Below, one piece after another: positions 46,462 to 57,936 of a stretch of DNA of 64,000 nt. Below the pieces are notes generated by a model. The model saw only the letters and a program-made list of their open reading frames with translations. It was not told the origin of the DNA and ran no database searches. Source of the DNA: Nothopassalora personata (lineage: Eukaryota; Ascomycota; Dothideomycetes; Mycosphaerellales; Mycosphaerellaceae); assembly GCA_033816765.1 (NCBI GenBank), contig CM066296.1, positions 1,922,001-1,986,000 of the forward strand, given 5' to 3'. Numbering within the stretch: position 1 is the stretch's first letter; each line of letters starts with the position of its first letter. A program made the position numbers and the translations under genes.

Positions 46462-47361
46462 ATGATACGCGTGGTGTTCACACCATACACTTTGGACCAA
46501 CAACAGCCCCTGCGTGCTGCGTCGAAAACCATGACGTGGCCCCAGCTTGAGAGCACATATTCGACGTCAGAGGTCACGCAGTCCACGGAGGATACAGGCA
46601 TTGTCTATGTCACCAAGCGCTGGGCGAAGGGAAAATTGCTCGATACAGGGGTCTCGGGAATCGTGGAACTCCTCCCTACCGAACAAGTTATAGAGTCGGC
46701 GTGGCCGGAGGATGAAGAGTCTCGAGAGGACATAGCTACAGAAGCACGAGCCTATCAAAGGTTATTCGAGCACTTCGGTGCACGTAAACGATTTGTCAAG
46801 CACTTCTTGTACGATGATTTAGAACGCACAATAACTTTGGAATTCATGGTTCATGGGACTCTGCGGGCGTACTTGGAGCTACAAAACAATTGCATCCAGC
46901 ATGCCCAGCGAGTTCGTTGGATATGCGCACTTGCCGAAGGCATAACCATGCGACATTCTGCGAGCATTGTGCATTGCGATATCAGTCCGCGTAATATACT
47001 ACTCGACGAGCCACTTGAATTGAAGATAGCCGATTTTGGATGCGTCTCCATGGACGGATCGCGGTCGTCTGCAGGCGGTAGTGCAAGATTCTACCCTCCA
47101 ATAGTTCTGCACTACGAACGGGTCGAACCCGAAGACGACCTTTTTGCTTTGGGGTCCAGCATCTTCGAAGTGTTGACTGGAAAGCCTCCGTACCCAGATT
47201 TGAGCACTTGCCGAATCCAGACTCTTTACCGAATGAACCACTTCCCGGATCTGACTGGCCTAGAATTCGGAGATATCATTCTCGAACTCTGGCTGTTCCG
47301 AGCTCAATCTGCCCATGAACTTCATCAAAGGATACTCAAGCTTGTGTTAAGTAATAGCTGA
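46462..47361 (+). CDS. Protein kinase-like protein, VAIK lysine replaced
   Basis: A single exon of 299 codons. It has a eukaryotic protein kinase fold: degenerate glycine loop DTGVSGIVELLP (61-72), an EARAYQRL alpha-C helix (Glu near 94), catalytic loop HCDISPRNILLD (171-182, with Asp173 and Asn178), ADFG (190-193), a degenerate APE region (SARFYPPIV) and a conserved DDLFALGS in helix F. In the related fungal family the strand-3 lysine follows the glycine loop as VxKxPWP; here the strand reads VIESAWP, so Glu78 stands at the lysine. Such a protein may be a pseudokinase or use another residue. C-terminal lobe sequence continues to the stop, so the protein appears complete though short. The ATG at 46,462 is the first in frame; Met24 is an alternative start. 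A Copia LTR relic sits close upstream and could affect expression. Confidence 0.7.
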   Translation: MIRVVFTPYTLDQQQPLRAASKTMTWPQLESTYSTSEVTQSTEDTGIVYVTKRWAKGKLLDTGVSGIVELLPTEQVIESAWPEDEESREDIATEARAYQRLFEHFGARKRFVKHFLYDDLERTITLEFMVHGTLRAYLELQNNCIQHAQRVRWICALAEGITMRHSASIVHCDISPRNILLDEPLELKIADFGCVSMDGSRSSAGGSARFYPPIVLHYERVEPEDDLFALGSSIFEVLTGKPPYPDLSTCRIQTLYRMNHFPDLTGLEFGDIILELWLFRAQSAHELHQRILKLVLSNS

Positions 47362-48482
47362 AGAGTATCTGGCATTTAGGAAACGAAGAGCGGTGCTAGA
47401 ATGCCTTTTGTTCGTATCGAGGGAATAATACTTCCACCTATGCTGACTTTCACTTTCGCTATTGAGAAGCTGCTTTCTGGTAGATATAGCCCTGCGCTTC
47501 CACAATGCTACAAGCAAGCTGTTGGCTAAGCGCTCTGAAGTGATTCAGGTACCGCGTGGCCGAGTGACACCTAACAATGATTGGGGCACTTTCTCCTCGT
47601 GGTTCGCTGAGCCGTATGCCTTTCTGGTGGGTTGAGCCCTGGCCTTCCAGTCGTGCGACAATTATCACATTGATTGAACGAGCTCGTAACCTTGTCGCAG
47701 GTCCGCGGGCAGCCCGAGAACTTTGTAGTGTTGATAAGTATTTCGCACGGCTGGAATGAATTGGTCAGTGCTTTATGTAGACGACCAGGCTTCTTAAGAG
47801 ACACCATCTTCGTATGGTACTCGTACGTGTCAGGTGAGGGTTGTGGGGAGAGAATGGGTTCGAATCTGGGCAGAAAGGGCTCAGCAGTGTGTCCAGTGGC
47901 ACAGACTTGTCGAGCTCTTCGAGGCGAAGTACTGCCCTACTTCTATCAGAGACGATAGCGTATTGCCATCATGCCTTTCGACTCGACGGAGGCACTCGAC
48001 CGGCTAGGCAGTTAGCTTCGCTGTTTGGAGCACATTCATCGAACTCAGCCCCGTCATGTCTCGCTCAGAACGAATCCAAATCGAGCATCGTCATCTGAGG
48101 GGGCGGATAGGGTTGGGGAGCTGTGGAGGCCGGAGTTTCACCTTGCGAGGAGGTCGGGTGGGACACAGCGCCTCAGTGGGAAGTTTGATTGATGAGATGA
48201 ACTGGCTACCACGAGGGAACGGCAACGAAGCATTCACGTCCAGGTTGGCAGGCGTATACAACGGGACTTGGTACAGTGCTGTTCGCTGAAGCTTTGATGT
48301 TCGATGGTTAGGTAAGCTCCAAACGGCAGACGTTGGGACATTGCGCATGTGAGCTTGGCGTTCGTGCCGCTCAAATTTGACTTTCTGCGCATCTCACCCG
48401 AGCATCAAGACAGATCATCGACCAAATGCTCAACGAAGCGCACTAATACTATACAACCAACGCAAAAACACCTGTATCTACA
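47362..48482 (+). pseudogene. F-box family relic (CPVAQTCRALRGEVLPYFY segment) and flank
   Basis: In the plus frame ending at 47,958 the peptide VCPVAQTCRALRGEVLPYFYQRR matches the segment that follows the F-box in many fungal F-box proteins (xPxAxTCRxxRxExLPxFY). It is followed at once by a stop. No F-box precedes it and no LRR-like part follows, and the region to 48,482 has no supported gene. I read it as the remnant of a third paralogue of the two relics just downstream. Confidence 0.4.
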
Positions 48483-49048
48483 ATGTCATCTTTCAGTACT
48501 GACTCCCAGCTCAAGGTTTGTACCCTTCCTGCCAACCCCGAAGCCATGGTTTTCATCCATCCGCACTTTCCCTCGATTGTGAACGCTGACACATTCCAGC
48601 GTTTTTGACTGCTGAATCGTCCTGTGGAGTTATGGAGCAAGATCGGCAAACTTCTGGTTGACGACTGGCGGAAGATATACTGGATACCATCCGTAACGAA
48701 AGCTTGCGGAGACTTGCCATCCTCCCCCTCGCTCAGACATGCGAGATCATCCGAGAAGAGATCTTGCAACAGTACTACAGCACGCGCTTCCTCGTTAGAC
48801 CTGACGTCAACGAGTTCAAGTTCCATGATCTGCACGTCACCACCTTATGGCTCGCTACTCTCAGCTCGGCGCATCGCAGGCACTTTCAAGGCATCAGCAT
48901 ACTGTTCATTGGCAACGATCATCTCAAACATTGGACGAAGCGAGCGCAGGAACAGTGGATTTGGGAGTTCGAGGTGACGTGGTGGAAGATGACGGATGAG
49001 TCGCCATGGTATCGAATTACATGCTGCGAATTCCCACCCATAGATTGA
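48483..49048 (+). pseudogene. F-box protein relic with stop and frameshift
   Basis: A possible start MSSFSTDSQLK is followed by a GT donor, and an AG acceptor is near 48,600. The F-box reads LLNRPVELWSKIGKLLVDD, but is directly preceded by TGA where the paralogue at 49,460 has CGC (PFRLLDLPPELW). After the F-box the family continues in another frame (RLAILPLAQTCEIIREEILQQYY, then FHDLHVTTLWLATLSSAHRR and FIGNDHLKHW) to a stop at 49,046. One nonsense change plus one frameshift make it non-functional. Intact F-box proteins act as SCF ubiquitin-ligase adaptors. Confidence 0.55.
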
Positions 49049-49331
49049 ACCACACGAGGAGATGCGTGGCGTAAGGGATGATGAAGATATCGACAATGCG
49101 CACGTGAGATCTCCAACTGGATCTCGAGTCGAGCACGGCAAAAACTGGTTGTCACTTCTCGCTGTGCTTTCTTCAGCCACTCGCCTAAGCAGCATGTGAC
49201 CATGGGAACAATAGCGCGGTTTGTGCAGGTGTAGCACACACTTCGCACCTAGACCAACCCGCTTTCTCAATTTCTCTCATCTAGTCTTCCCTCTTGACCT
49301 TGAGCTTCTATCTTCCCAGTCGCCACGGATC

Positions 49332-49666
49332 ATGTCACCTGTGAGCAAGTGGAACATCATGCGAAGGAGGCGATATCATCGAGTGAATAGAGTTGGAAAA
49401 ATGCGTCACCTTTCTCATCATCGCACAGCATCTCCACCACAGTCACTGATACCTACCAGCCATTCCGCCTCCTTGATCTTCCACCCGAGCTCTGGAGCAG
49501 GATCGCCATGCTCGCCATCGACGACGGTCCTTCCACATTCTGGTCAGACGTGAAGCTCGACGCCAGGCACAGTAGTATCACCACCTGTAGCACAAGTTTG
49601 CAGATCTCCGCGGAAAGAGTCCTTGTCTTACTACTACAAAATCCGAGTGACCATCTACAACATTGA
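49332..49666 (+). pseudogene. Truncated F-box protein (about 71 aa)
   Basis: ATG at 49,332 (MSP), a GT-AG intron at 49,341-49,459, then an open frame starting PFRLLDLPPELWSRIAMLAIDD, a good F-box, and ending 69 residues later at TGA (49,664). The TCRxIRxE segment that should follow is missing. It could be expressed as an F-box-only peptide, but truncation of a longer gene is more likely. Its first exon and intron layout parallels the relic at 48,483, which supports tandem duplication. Confidence 0.45.
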
Positions 49667-51959
49667 CGACAGCAATGGTGTTTATCTGCGCAACATTGGA
49701 AGCTGAATCACGACGCTGGAATTCTCTTACAGAAAACATGTACGTGGTACGACCGCTGCGCCGCTCGAAGGGGAAGAGGAGAGGGACAAGTTCAAAGTAT
49801 TGCTTCGGGAGCTCTGGGTTGTGGATCTCGAGCTTGTGGAGTGCGGGAATGAATGTGACCATCAGCGACTCCAAGGCAGGACGACGTATGAGATAGTGCT
49901 CCAATGAGACAAGAAGGGAATAGCATTACGATAGCAGCCATATAACGAAGAGCTTGCGAATTAACATCCAAGAGTGCAGGGCGGCCAATTTGAGCTAGTC
50001 GATGTCCGTGGAGGATGACGACTATCAGCTTCCTTGCATAGTACAGATTGTGCCTGGAGCCAGATGGGCCCATCGAAGCCTGATGGGGAGCTGCCACTTT
50101 GGCCATCGTTTCGAGGTCCTCACGAGAGGTGTCATTTGGTCGACTCAAGAGCACAAGGCGTGCGCTGCTTCTTACTCGTCTGAGCCTCAACTGACAGTGC
50201 TTTCGAACAATGTCGAGGCAGTCGGACTATTCTTGAGATTTTCGAATCCCTCAGCTTCCCCGTCGCTATTGAGCATAGTCTCCTCGTCACTCTCGGTCGT
50301 CTCGCCGAGTGGAATTGGTAAGCCAGTCTTGAATACATTCTCGAGAGTGTGAGTGAACATGGAAAGTCTTACCCACTCAGGCTGCAGTATCGGCCATTGT
50401 GACCATGGTTTGCCTCGAGTGGCGATCCTGAGACGAGACAATCTGAGATCTGTCTAATACTCCTCTTTGCCGAAAGGATGTTCCTTGAAGTCGATGGAGG
50501 TTGATGGAAGGACCGAGTAGTCGGCAATCTTTCTACACCTTTGGTCGAGGGTTTCACCGCTCGCCTAGGCTGTGCGCCTCCAAATGCGAGTTCTGCTGTT
50601 CCGTCGATTCCAAGATTGTCCCTTTGTGACTTGTCCCTTTTGCGACCGGTATTTTCGTACCCCCCCAGATATCTTGAAAATTGAATCAAGCATAATTGTT
50701 CAGAAGTTGTCAAGATGCCAGATTTGCTCCAGGAAGCTCCAGAGAGTCCTCAAAAGTTCCTACATTGGACTGTCCTCAAGTCGAAAGTCCTGACTTGAGG
50801 CGAGAGTGCTGGTGTGAAGAAATGGCAACAAAGGTCGCATGCAGCTTTGCAAGATGCAAAAGCACCGTCTACATGGACCACAAGTCTTCGATCTATTCGT
50901 GTACGATATCCGCTGCTCGGCATCGCTGTCTCACTTTCGTCTTCCCAAACTATAAACCATGAGTTTTTCTGGTAAGCTCTGATGTATTTCCAGCTCTCAT
51001 GGCCAAACGGCTTGCGGCACGGCCAACAAGAAGAGAAGTAGCTGCCAGGAGTCATTTCCGTCTCTACGATCCGTAGTGGCGATCTCTCCGACGTTACAAC
51101 CACGAGCTACGGCATACTTTCGCTTTGTAGCGGCATACCACTATAACGGGCCGCAATAACCCGAGCAATCTGTTGGGAAAGCGTGAAGATTGTCAGCTTG
51201 CAAGCTCTCTCGCATCAAATCGCCAGTGCCAAGATCTTTCTCGCACAACACACCGGCGGAACGGAATTCAAAACGACACATATGGACTCTCCTCTGCTGT
51301 CGACTATGTAGAGCGCTCGGGCTGATATGCTAGTCATGTCAGCACTTATGTCCTCAACTGTACCGAGGTCCCGTGTAACTGGACTCTTCCTCTAGGTCGT
51401 CTTGCTGTGAGGTCACGCTGCGGAATACTCTCTATCGTTAGTATCTTTGAGCGTGGTGCAAGATGCAGCACGGATGCATTACTTGTCTTAATCCCGTGGA
51501 AATGCTACGTCAGGAATGCATTGCCGCCGGTTGTTGTGCAATGCGATTCTTCCAAGGCCCAGATGCTGAAAGGAAGCATTCATCATCGCGCCGTTGCCCA
51601 GGATTTGCTTTTAACCGTTAAGATGTTAGCAAGACGATCGTGCATAGTCATCAGATGATGCGCCGTGGAGGGACGTTGTGAGACAGATACTCTGTTGGCA
51701 CTATGTACTCCAACAAAGATTGCCGCCACTATTCCATGTATACTCGGCTTTGCATGTTGTGTAGAAGATACCAAGACAAACGAAGTTGGAAATTGCCAGA
51801 GCTATACAGCTCGTGGCAGACGTTATCCCGCTCACGCTAACCGAGCACTAGTAGGCTTGGCGTCGAACACGTGAAAGCCCAGCAAAACAAGGGTTCTCAG
51901 GAGAACCATATTGGCAATTTTGTCCAAGATACTTCTCACTCTGGCATGAAATGCATCGC
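49667..51959. other. No supported gene; possible decayed minus-strand fragments
   Basis: A minus-strand frame at 49,904-49,578 (LESLMVTFIPALHKLEIHNPELPKQYF) looks like a leucine-rich repeat segment of an F-box-type protein, and 50,441-50,187 is another open minus frame with an acidic end. Neither joins into a gene by visible splice sites. The rest shows nothing recognisable. Confidence 0.35.
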
Positions 51960-53738
51960 TCAGATAGGCTTCGATGAGCGTCGTCTCAGACCTTCCCACG
52001 CATCATTGCCAACATTGTGGTTCGTAGCGTTCGATCGCGCACCGGGCGGCGAATTTGTGCCACTTCCAGAGTGACTACCGTTGTTGACAATCGTAGGGGT
52101 CGACTGTTGGCTCGAAATTTCAGTCCCATCACGGAAAAGAGAGGATCCGCTTGACGACGAAAATGACTTCTCTGCTTTCTTGAGCCCCTGGTATTTGATG
52201 AGCAGCCACTGCCGGTACTGCATCTGACACGCGAGCTCTGATCTCTGAGGCTTGAGAGCAGCGCCGATGCGATTCCACTCGACGCCATCACGTCGTTTCT
52301 GAACAACGAAGTCTGTCTCGTCACTAGTCCACAGAGGCTCCCTTTCGAATGTGCCAGAGTCGTAGGCTTTTCGTATAGGTCGGTCTTCCATCCAGTACTG
52401 ACGAACGCTGTCTTCTCGTCCCAGGATCTTACCAACCGTTGCCCATTTCAAGTTATCTACGCCGAGATCGCCTTTGAGGAAGCATAGCTTGTCCTTTTCC
52501 ACGTGGGACCAGTTCACCTCCAGGCGGAAGCCGCAGTGAAGGTCTGCTGGATCATGTGAGTCCTTTTCACACGAGCAGTTGTATAGAGACCTAGCAGGTC
52601 TGCTCGGGCCTGCCTTGCACTGCTTCAGAGTGGTTTCCTCTGGTGCCGAGCTCGATTGTCGGGCAAGCTTATGAGTGCCAGGGCAGGGCCTTGGGTGCAC
52701 AGCAGGCACTTTTCGCTTCGAGATAGCTTTTGCTGTGGGCCGTATGACTCGCTTTTCTGGAAGTGGACTGGGATCATCCTTCTTGTCCCGAGACCCGCCG
52801 TCATCGTCCCTCTGATCTCTACTGCCGTGGATGATTGCTCTTGCCTGTCGACTATGCGTATCTCCTCCGGATTGCGACATACGAGGCTCAGCGGCTTTCT
52901 TGTCTTTGGAGACTGTTAGTGTCTCTGGAATGTAGTCATCGTCTTCGCTGCTGGTATGACTCAAGGTCGAATCGCTTTCAGCTGCATCTGCATCATCTGT
53001 GCTTTCAATAATTGCGACCATAGTCTCACGCTCACGCTCATTGGCGCGAGCTTTGACCAACATCTCCGACAATATTACCACAGCATCATGCTCCAAGACT
53101 TTCAGTCTATTGCGCTCTGCCTCTGTCTGTCGTGCAAGTCGGCACTTCTGCAGATGCTCCGCCTCCAACTGTCTAAACCGCTCCGCCTCGGCCTTCCTTG
53201 CAGCTTGAAGCCTTGAAAACTCTGCCTGCTCTTCGAGACGGCGCTTCTCTGTTGCAGCTCTGATATGCATAGCCTTTAACTCCTCGGCGACCAGGTGCAT
53301 ATACAGTCGTGGGCCAGGATAAGGGCGTGCAGCCACGGTACAAGCAGCGTGGCAGAGATCCTGGGGGACTCTTTTGCGCAAGCTTTCGCACATGAAAATT
53401 GGCTCAGAGACTGGAAAAGTCGTGTTGGCTTGGGTGTCGTGACCACAGAAGCGCTTCTTTGGCAGACGGTCCTGCCACACGATGTCGTAGAGAGCCATGT
53501 AGACAGTATCCCTTCCAAGTCGCGTCTCAATTCTGCGTGCCCATGGTGGGACTTCAGCGCGAGGTGGTGGCAAGACTGGCGGCGTGGGTAAGCTTACTCC
53601 ACGATGTGGCTTCTTGGCTGGACGCTGGTATGCGCTTGCACGAGGCTCCTGGTGTGCTTGAGTACCCGTTGGAAATAACTTGGCTGTGGCATCGATTGTG
53701 AGGTCATCGTGTCGTCTTTTCTTGCTGGGCGGTGACAT
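51960..53738 (-). CDS. Nuclear Myb/SANT-like protein with coiled coil
   Basis: An intronless gene of 592 residues; the start is the only in-frame ATG (53,738), giving MSPPSKKRRHDD with a probable nuclear localisation signal. A proline-rich segment is followed by WARRIETRLGRDTVYMALYDIVW (about 66-90), then a long charged coiled coil (about 151-246, rich in EEL, EAER, RQTEAERNRL), acidic and basic linkers, and two Myb-like repeats. The first is around 410-449 (NWSHVEKDKLCFLKG ... WATVGKILGREDSVRQYW); the second around 470-511 (LWTSDETDFVVQKRRDGVEWNRIGAALKPQRS). The tail is Ser/Asn-rich. Two weak tryptophan-spaced repeats suggest DNA or chromatin binding, but no specific orthologue is recognised. 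Confidence 0.7.
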   Translation of the reverse strand: MSPPSKKRRHDDLTIDATAKLFPTGTQAHQEPRASAYQRPAKKPHRGVSLPTPPVLPPPRAEVPPWARRIETRLGRDTVYMALYDIVWQDRLPKKRFCGHDTQANTTFPVSEPIFMCESLRKRVPQDLCHAACTVAARPYPGPRLYMHLVAEELKAMHIRAATEKRRLEEQAEFSRLQAARKAEAERFRQLEAEHLQKCRLARQTEAERNRLKVLEHDAVVILSEMLVKARANERERETMVAIIESTDDADAAESDSTLSHTSSEDDDYIPETLTVSKDKKAAEPRMSQSGGDTHSRQARAIIHGSRDQRDDDGGSRDKKDDPSPLPEKRVIRPTAKAISKRKVPAVHPRPCPGTHKLARQSSSAPEETTLKQCKAGPSRPARSLYNCSCEKDSHDPADLHCGFRLEVNWSHVEKDKLCFLKGDLGVDNLKWATVGKILGREDSVRQYWMEDRPIRKAYDSGTFEREPLWTSDETDFVVQKRRDGVEWNRIGAALKPQRSELACQMQYRQWLLIKYQGLKKAEKSFSSSSGSSLFRDGTEISSQQSTPTIVNNGSHSGSGTNSPPGARSNATNHNVGNDAWEGLRRRSSKPI

Positions 53739-55780
53739 GGACACGATAATCAAAGGCCTAGAAGTGCTGCTACAGTCCGGACGAATATTTGAACACGGCC
53801 TGCGGTACAAGATCCCCGATGCGTGAGGTACGACCTGCTGTTCAATCAGTTTCGAGACAGAGCCGTGCTTAAATAAAAGATGGTATATTTACAATCAGTC
53901 CAAATAGACAATTTTGGCAGATGCTTGGTGTGTGTGCAAGTCGTGAAAAGACCCCCCTAAAATCCAGCAGAGGGCACAAAATCTGGAGAGATACCCGGAA
54001 CTCGGCAAGTACAGCAAGTGTGCGCTGGCCGCATTTAAAGAAATTTAGATACTGTTGACAGCTACGTGCCCGAGAAAGTATGGACCGTGGCCACCTCAAC
54101 GATTCAAGGCATGCAAAGACTTGAACGGGAAGGACGGCGTGGATTCCATATGTGCGACCAGTAAAATAGCTCGAGAATAAGGCCACGAGCTTGTATAGCT
54201 GCACAAAGCAGCAACCACTCGCTTTTCAGAGTTTCTTCCGTCATTAGGTTTCAGTAATTGGCATTTTTGAGTTCCGTGTCCTCAGGTGACTAGTGTGGGT
54301 ACTCGGGTATGACAAGGTGCGAGCCACTGAGGCAGGGGACGATAGGCTTGATACTCATCCTCTGACGGAGTTGCTACTTTGGTGACGCTAGTTCAGGCGA
54401 GTTCTGTGTGGTCAATGGGTTTGATGTGCCAGTTTGTAGATGATTAAGCTTCAGCCGACGTAATAATTCGGGAAAAGCCTGCACTCAGCTGCTTCTGAAT
54501 GAGTGCTTCATCGCATATGCCATAATCGAAACGGCGCGAAATCTCCAAGTGTCCAGTTCTTCAGGAAGTCAAGATTGCGTGCATGGTCGCGGACTGGGTG
54601 GCATTAAGCCCGGTGATTAATTCTAGCTTCAGCGCTGGGAGGCATGTCATGATTTCTCCCAGTCCATGTACTCCAGACACAGCTTGTAAATCATGACCTC
54701 TTCTCCGATTCGACCGGCTAATGTAGGCATATCGCCAGTGGGAAGGTATGCTGCTGCAGTACCCTTAGTGAGTAGGCAAGAGAGTCAAAAAACCGGCAGT
54801 CTAATCCTGTTGGGCGCTTCGTCGACAAACTCTGATATCCGGACAGCCACCGTAGGGATCTCGAAGGTATGGCACCGACCTGCGTCTCCAACTCGCCTCG
54901 GCTTCCAGTAGCAAGCTTGTCATGGCAATTCTGGCGATGCCGCGTAGCCAGCAGATCCACATCGTAGCGCCACCTGTCGAGGTGGTAAGAAGTGAGCTGA
55001 AGTTGCAGCAAGTCACCGGCGCTATCTGCAGGTAGCAGTGAGCGCCAGGATTACACTTGCGCTAGTCCTTGTGTCGCACGGCACTGTACCATATTGCGAA
55101 GCACATGGCACCGTCATGATGGGCCGACCAGGCATCAAAGCCAAGACAAACAGACGCACGCTGGACCCCTGTTCAGCAAAGCAGAATCCTCAAGGGTGTG
55201 CACATTGTGCTGGCGTGTACCGTTGATGATCTGGGAGCATGGTTACTTGAGATAATGAAGGTGGGCGATGATAGAACGGAGAATGAGAACAATGATATTG
55301 ATGTTGATGCCGAGCGTTGCGGAGGGCGGTGGGTGCGGGCGATCGTGGATAGAGGAGTCGTGAAGCGCGGTGTGATAGGCCCGATCCTGTCTCTCTGCTG
55401 ATATGAGTCCAAGTTGGTTCACGCGAAGCGAAGAGGAATTTGCGATGCATTCTCGAAGTCGAAGGGGCCAGCTGTGCGTTGTAGAGTGGGAGATGAAGTC
55501 GAAAGCGCCACGAGTAAAGATCGAAATTTTGGTCCATCAACGACATCGGAGGAACAACTGTCCCGTCCTGTACAGGCACAAGAAACATCTAGGAACAGTC
55601 AATACGATACCTACCCAATATGCGCTCACGCGTCGCCAAGATGCAGCGCACTACCAAAAATCCTCCCAAGTCGTGTATCGTGCCTCATGTTCATCGTAGG
55701 TAGTGCTTCGTCCGTCGTCTTTCTTCTCGTGAGTGGGTCGAGCGCTGCCATCGCCATATCATGCCATTACGACCAACCTC
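53739..55780. other. Intergenic region of about 2 kb, no supported gene
   Basis: It holds the upstream region of the minus-strand Myb-like gene and the 3' flank of the phosphatase gene. A 62-codon plus ORF at 55,038-55,226 (ITLALVLVSHGTVPYCEAHG, four Cys near the end) resembles the start of a secreted protein, but no splice continuation or family match was found. Otherwise nothing is recognisable. Confidence 0.4.
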
Positions 55781-56925
55781 CTATGGCCTGCCATCTTGCA
55801 TGGCACCAGCCACGGTATCTGTCGTTCCACCCTGCGCTCTTGCAGTCATCTGCTCGCGCATGACCTCGTACAAGAAGTTGAATTGGCTCTCGCCCTGTAC
55901 CATCATCATACGTTGCTGCCGTAATCTGTCTACAGTCTCCGCTATCGGATCACTGCCTTCTGGAACATTGTCCAATTGTCCAGAGAACATCAAGCTGAGT
56001 AAGTAGTCCAATGCGATGAAGGTTCCGGATCGTCCCACGCCCGCAGAGCAATGGATGACGCGAGGGTTATCTTCGTCTGTGGAGGCCAGATCAGCCGCAA
56101 AAGAAGAGCCGTTCGTTTGGGTGTTTGTTTTGGTCGAAGCGGGTTGATTGAGTACCGCCGAAAGCCGCACAAGCTCCACGAGAGCATTTCGATCTTCTCC
56201 TTCGGGGACGAGGAAGTCGGGCCACCCAGAGAAGAGTAAATGCCGTATTTCCTTCTCCTGTACGTCGCCATTTTGCGACCTTGTCCGTACTTTCAATGTT
56301 CGTAGCTCGCTTCGTGTTGGGCCATCGACCTTGAAATCCACGAGCTCGACCTCGCCCTCGAACCCGTCCCCGATCATCTCATCCTGCTTTATCACCAACG
56401 GCGACTCCTCTTTGCTCAAAGGGTAATACTGAAAGCACTTCTCCCGTCCTGCCTCGTGCGTTTGCGTGAGCATGACTACCACGGCCGGACTGTTCAGCTC
56501 GCTCGTGACCATTCGATAGAAGTGGTTTACGCTGGTATCTTTTGGTCCCTGGGTCGCAATATATCTTCTCTTGCCCAGCTGGATCGGCGATGCATTGATA
56601 TAGTCGGAAACACCCTCGGCAACCTTCAGCTTGATGCGGTTCTGGGCGAACGGCTCGACGTTCATGTATCGATTCCGGTTGATGACTACCTCGCCCTCGA
56701 GCCTCGACCATGGCGATGGCGACTCCCCATTCTTCCCAGACTTTTGCGTGCCTTCGAGAAGGCGATTTCGCTGCTGCCATTCGAGATCGACGAATTTGTT
56801 GTGTAGTTCTGGTCGATGTCAATGGGTGATGTGTGCAAGATCTGCTGCAAGCACTGACCTGATCGAGATTGTTTTAAGAATTGTGGCAGATTCCCATTGT
56901 TAAGCTTGTGGGTGGCTGCAGCCAT
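55781..56925 (-). CDS. Classical protein tyrosine phosphatase (PTP1-like)
   Basis: Dephosphorylates phosphotyrosine in proteins. Two exons: MAAATHKLNNGNLPQFLKQSRS (from 56,925), a 50-bp GT-AG intron (56,858-56,809), then ELHNKFVDLEWQQRNRL onward to the stop at 55,781; 364 residues. Order of motifs: NVEPFAQNRIKL and DYINAS (phosphotyrosine loop), YIATQGP, the WPD loop (GWPDF, Asp220), the P-loop HCSAGVGRSGT (Cys276, Arg282) and the Q-loop VQGESQFNF. All catalytic residues are present, so it should be active and cytosolic. A Thr/Asn/Ser-rich insert lies between the WPD loop and the P-loop (about 245-265). The frame stays open upstream to a second ATG at 57,267, which would add about 114 Ser/Thr/Pro-rich residues; I chose the shorter form because it fits the domain boundary. 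Confidence 0.88.
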
Positions 56926-57501
56926 GTGTTGGGTAGCCGTCTTGGTGTGGACACGCGAGCATGCAGCTCCCACGGCCTGTATTCCTGTTCGGCACTTCTT
57001 ACGCACTTTTGAGGCTGAAGATGATGACAGTAGAGACTGTGAGATGGTCGTGGGAAGCCTCAAAGCCGCCGTGATGTCGGGCAATGGCTGAATGTTTGCT
57101 GCTTGCAACGTCGATGTCGATTCGTGGGCAGGTCTCTCGCTATGCGGCACAGCAATGGTCGTACTTCCCGCGGGACTCGGGTTCGTGGTGGGAGAAGGGA
57201 AGGGAATAGAAGTACAAGGTAAGAAGGCAGCTTTCAGAAGAGAAGAATATGAAGGGGAGAGAGACATTCGCTTGAAGGGCCGGCGCGAAGTGTACACGGA
57301 GTAGTGGTATCTTCAAATACAGTATACTACTGTAGCGGGCGAATCATGTCATGACCTCACATCTGAAACAAACGTGAGCCCTGCAGCATTCCGTACCCGG
57401 TGTGCCGGCAACCCAGCTATTTCTTACCGAGAGCAGTACTTCCCAACTACTCCCCAAGCAGTACATACCTACCTGACCCAACGCCACTTCGGCCACCAAA
57501 C

Positions 57502-57936
57502 ATGGCCCCCTGGCTCCGTTTCCTCGAAGCCTACATGGTCCAAACTCTCCTCCGCACCCCCGCCTTCCACCGCGCCGTTGAGAAGGTCGCCAAGCGAGTG
57601 CACCAGTTCCGCCACGGGATCCCTCCAGAGGAGATGGGCGGCACCAAGATCGATGGAGGGCAAGACGAGGGAGGCTTTGTGAAGCACTTCCTCGACGAGC
57701 TGAATACACAGATCGGTGCCGCCGAGCAGAGAGAGACTGCCAGTGGTGCGATGAGGACGCACGGCGTGAAAGATGATAGTGTGAACGCGAGGAGAGCGGT
57801 GCCGGAACAGGAGGATAGTGATGCCGCGTGGCAGAATATGCAGCAGAATGGCAGCCACACACCCAAGGCGGGGTTCATGGACGAGTATATGAGTGCGCTG
57901 AGGGAGCAGGTACGGAATCAGAAGAAGGGAGGATGA
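57502..57936 (+). CDS. Small protein, probable Mrx7-like mitochondrial (MIOREX) component
   Basis: A single exon of 144 residues starting MAPWLRFLEAYMVQTLLRTPAFHRAVEKVAKRVHQFRHG, an amphipathic, basic, Trp-containing N terminus that could target mitochondria. It continues with IPPEEMGGTKID, a middle rich in Gln/Glu, and a C-terminal helix FMDEYMSALREQVRNQKKGG. The N-terminal signature L.sP.FHr.V.kv...vh..rhG resembles the Mrx7 family (mitochondrial organisation of gene expression). That is from memory and should be treated as a proposal. The gene is divergent from the phosphatase gene. It looks intact. Confidence 0.5.
   Translation: MAPWLRFLEAYMVQTLLRTPAFHRAVEKVAKRVHQFRHGIPPEEMGGTKIDGGQDEGGFVKHFLDELNTQIGAAEQRETASGAMRTHGVKDDSVNARRAVPEQEDSDAAWQNMQQNGSHTPKAGFMDEYMSALREQVRNQKKGG

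Noticed and set aside
55038..55226. Possible small secreted Cys-containing protein
   Set aside because: The hydrophobic start is weak, no second exon is visible and no family match was recognised, so it is mentioned only in the intergenic entry.
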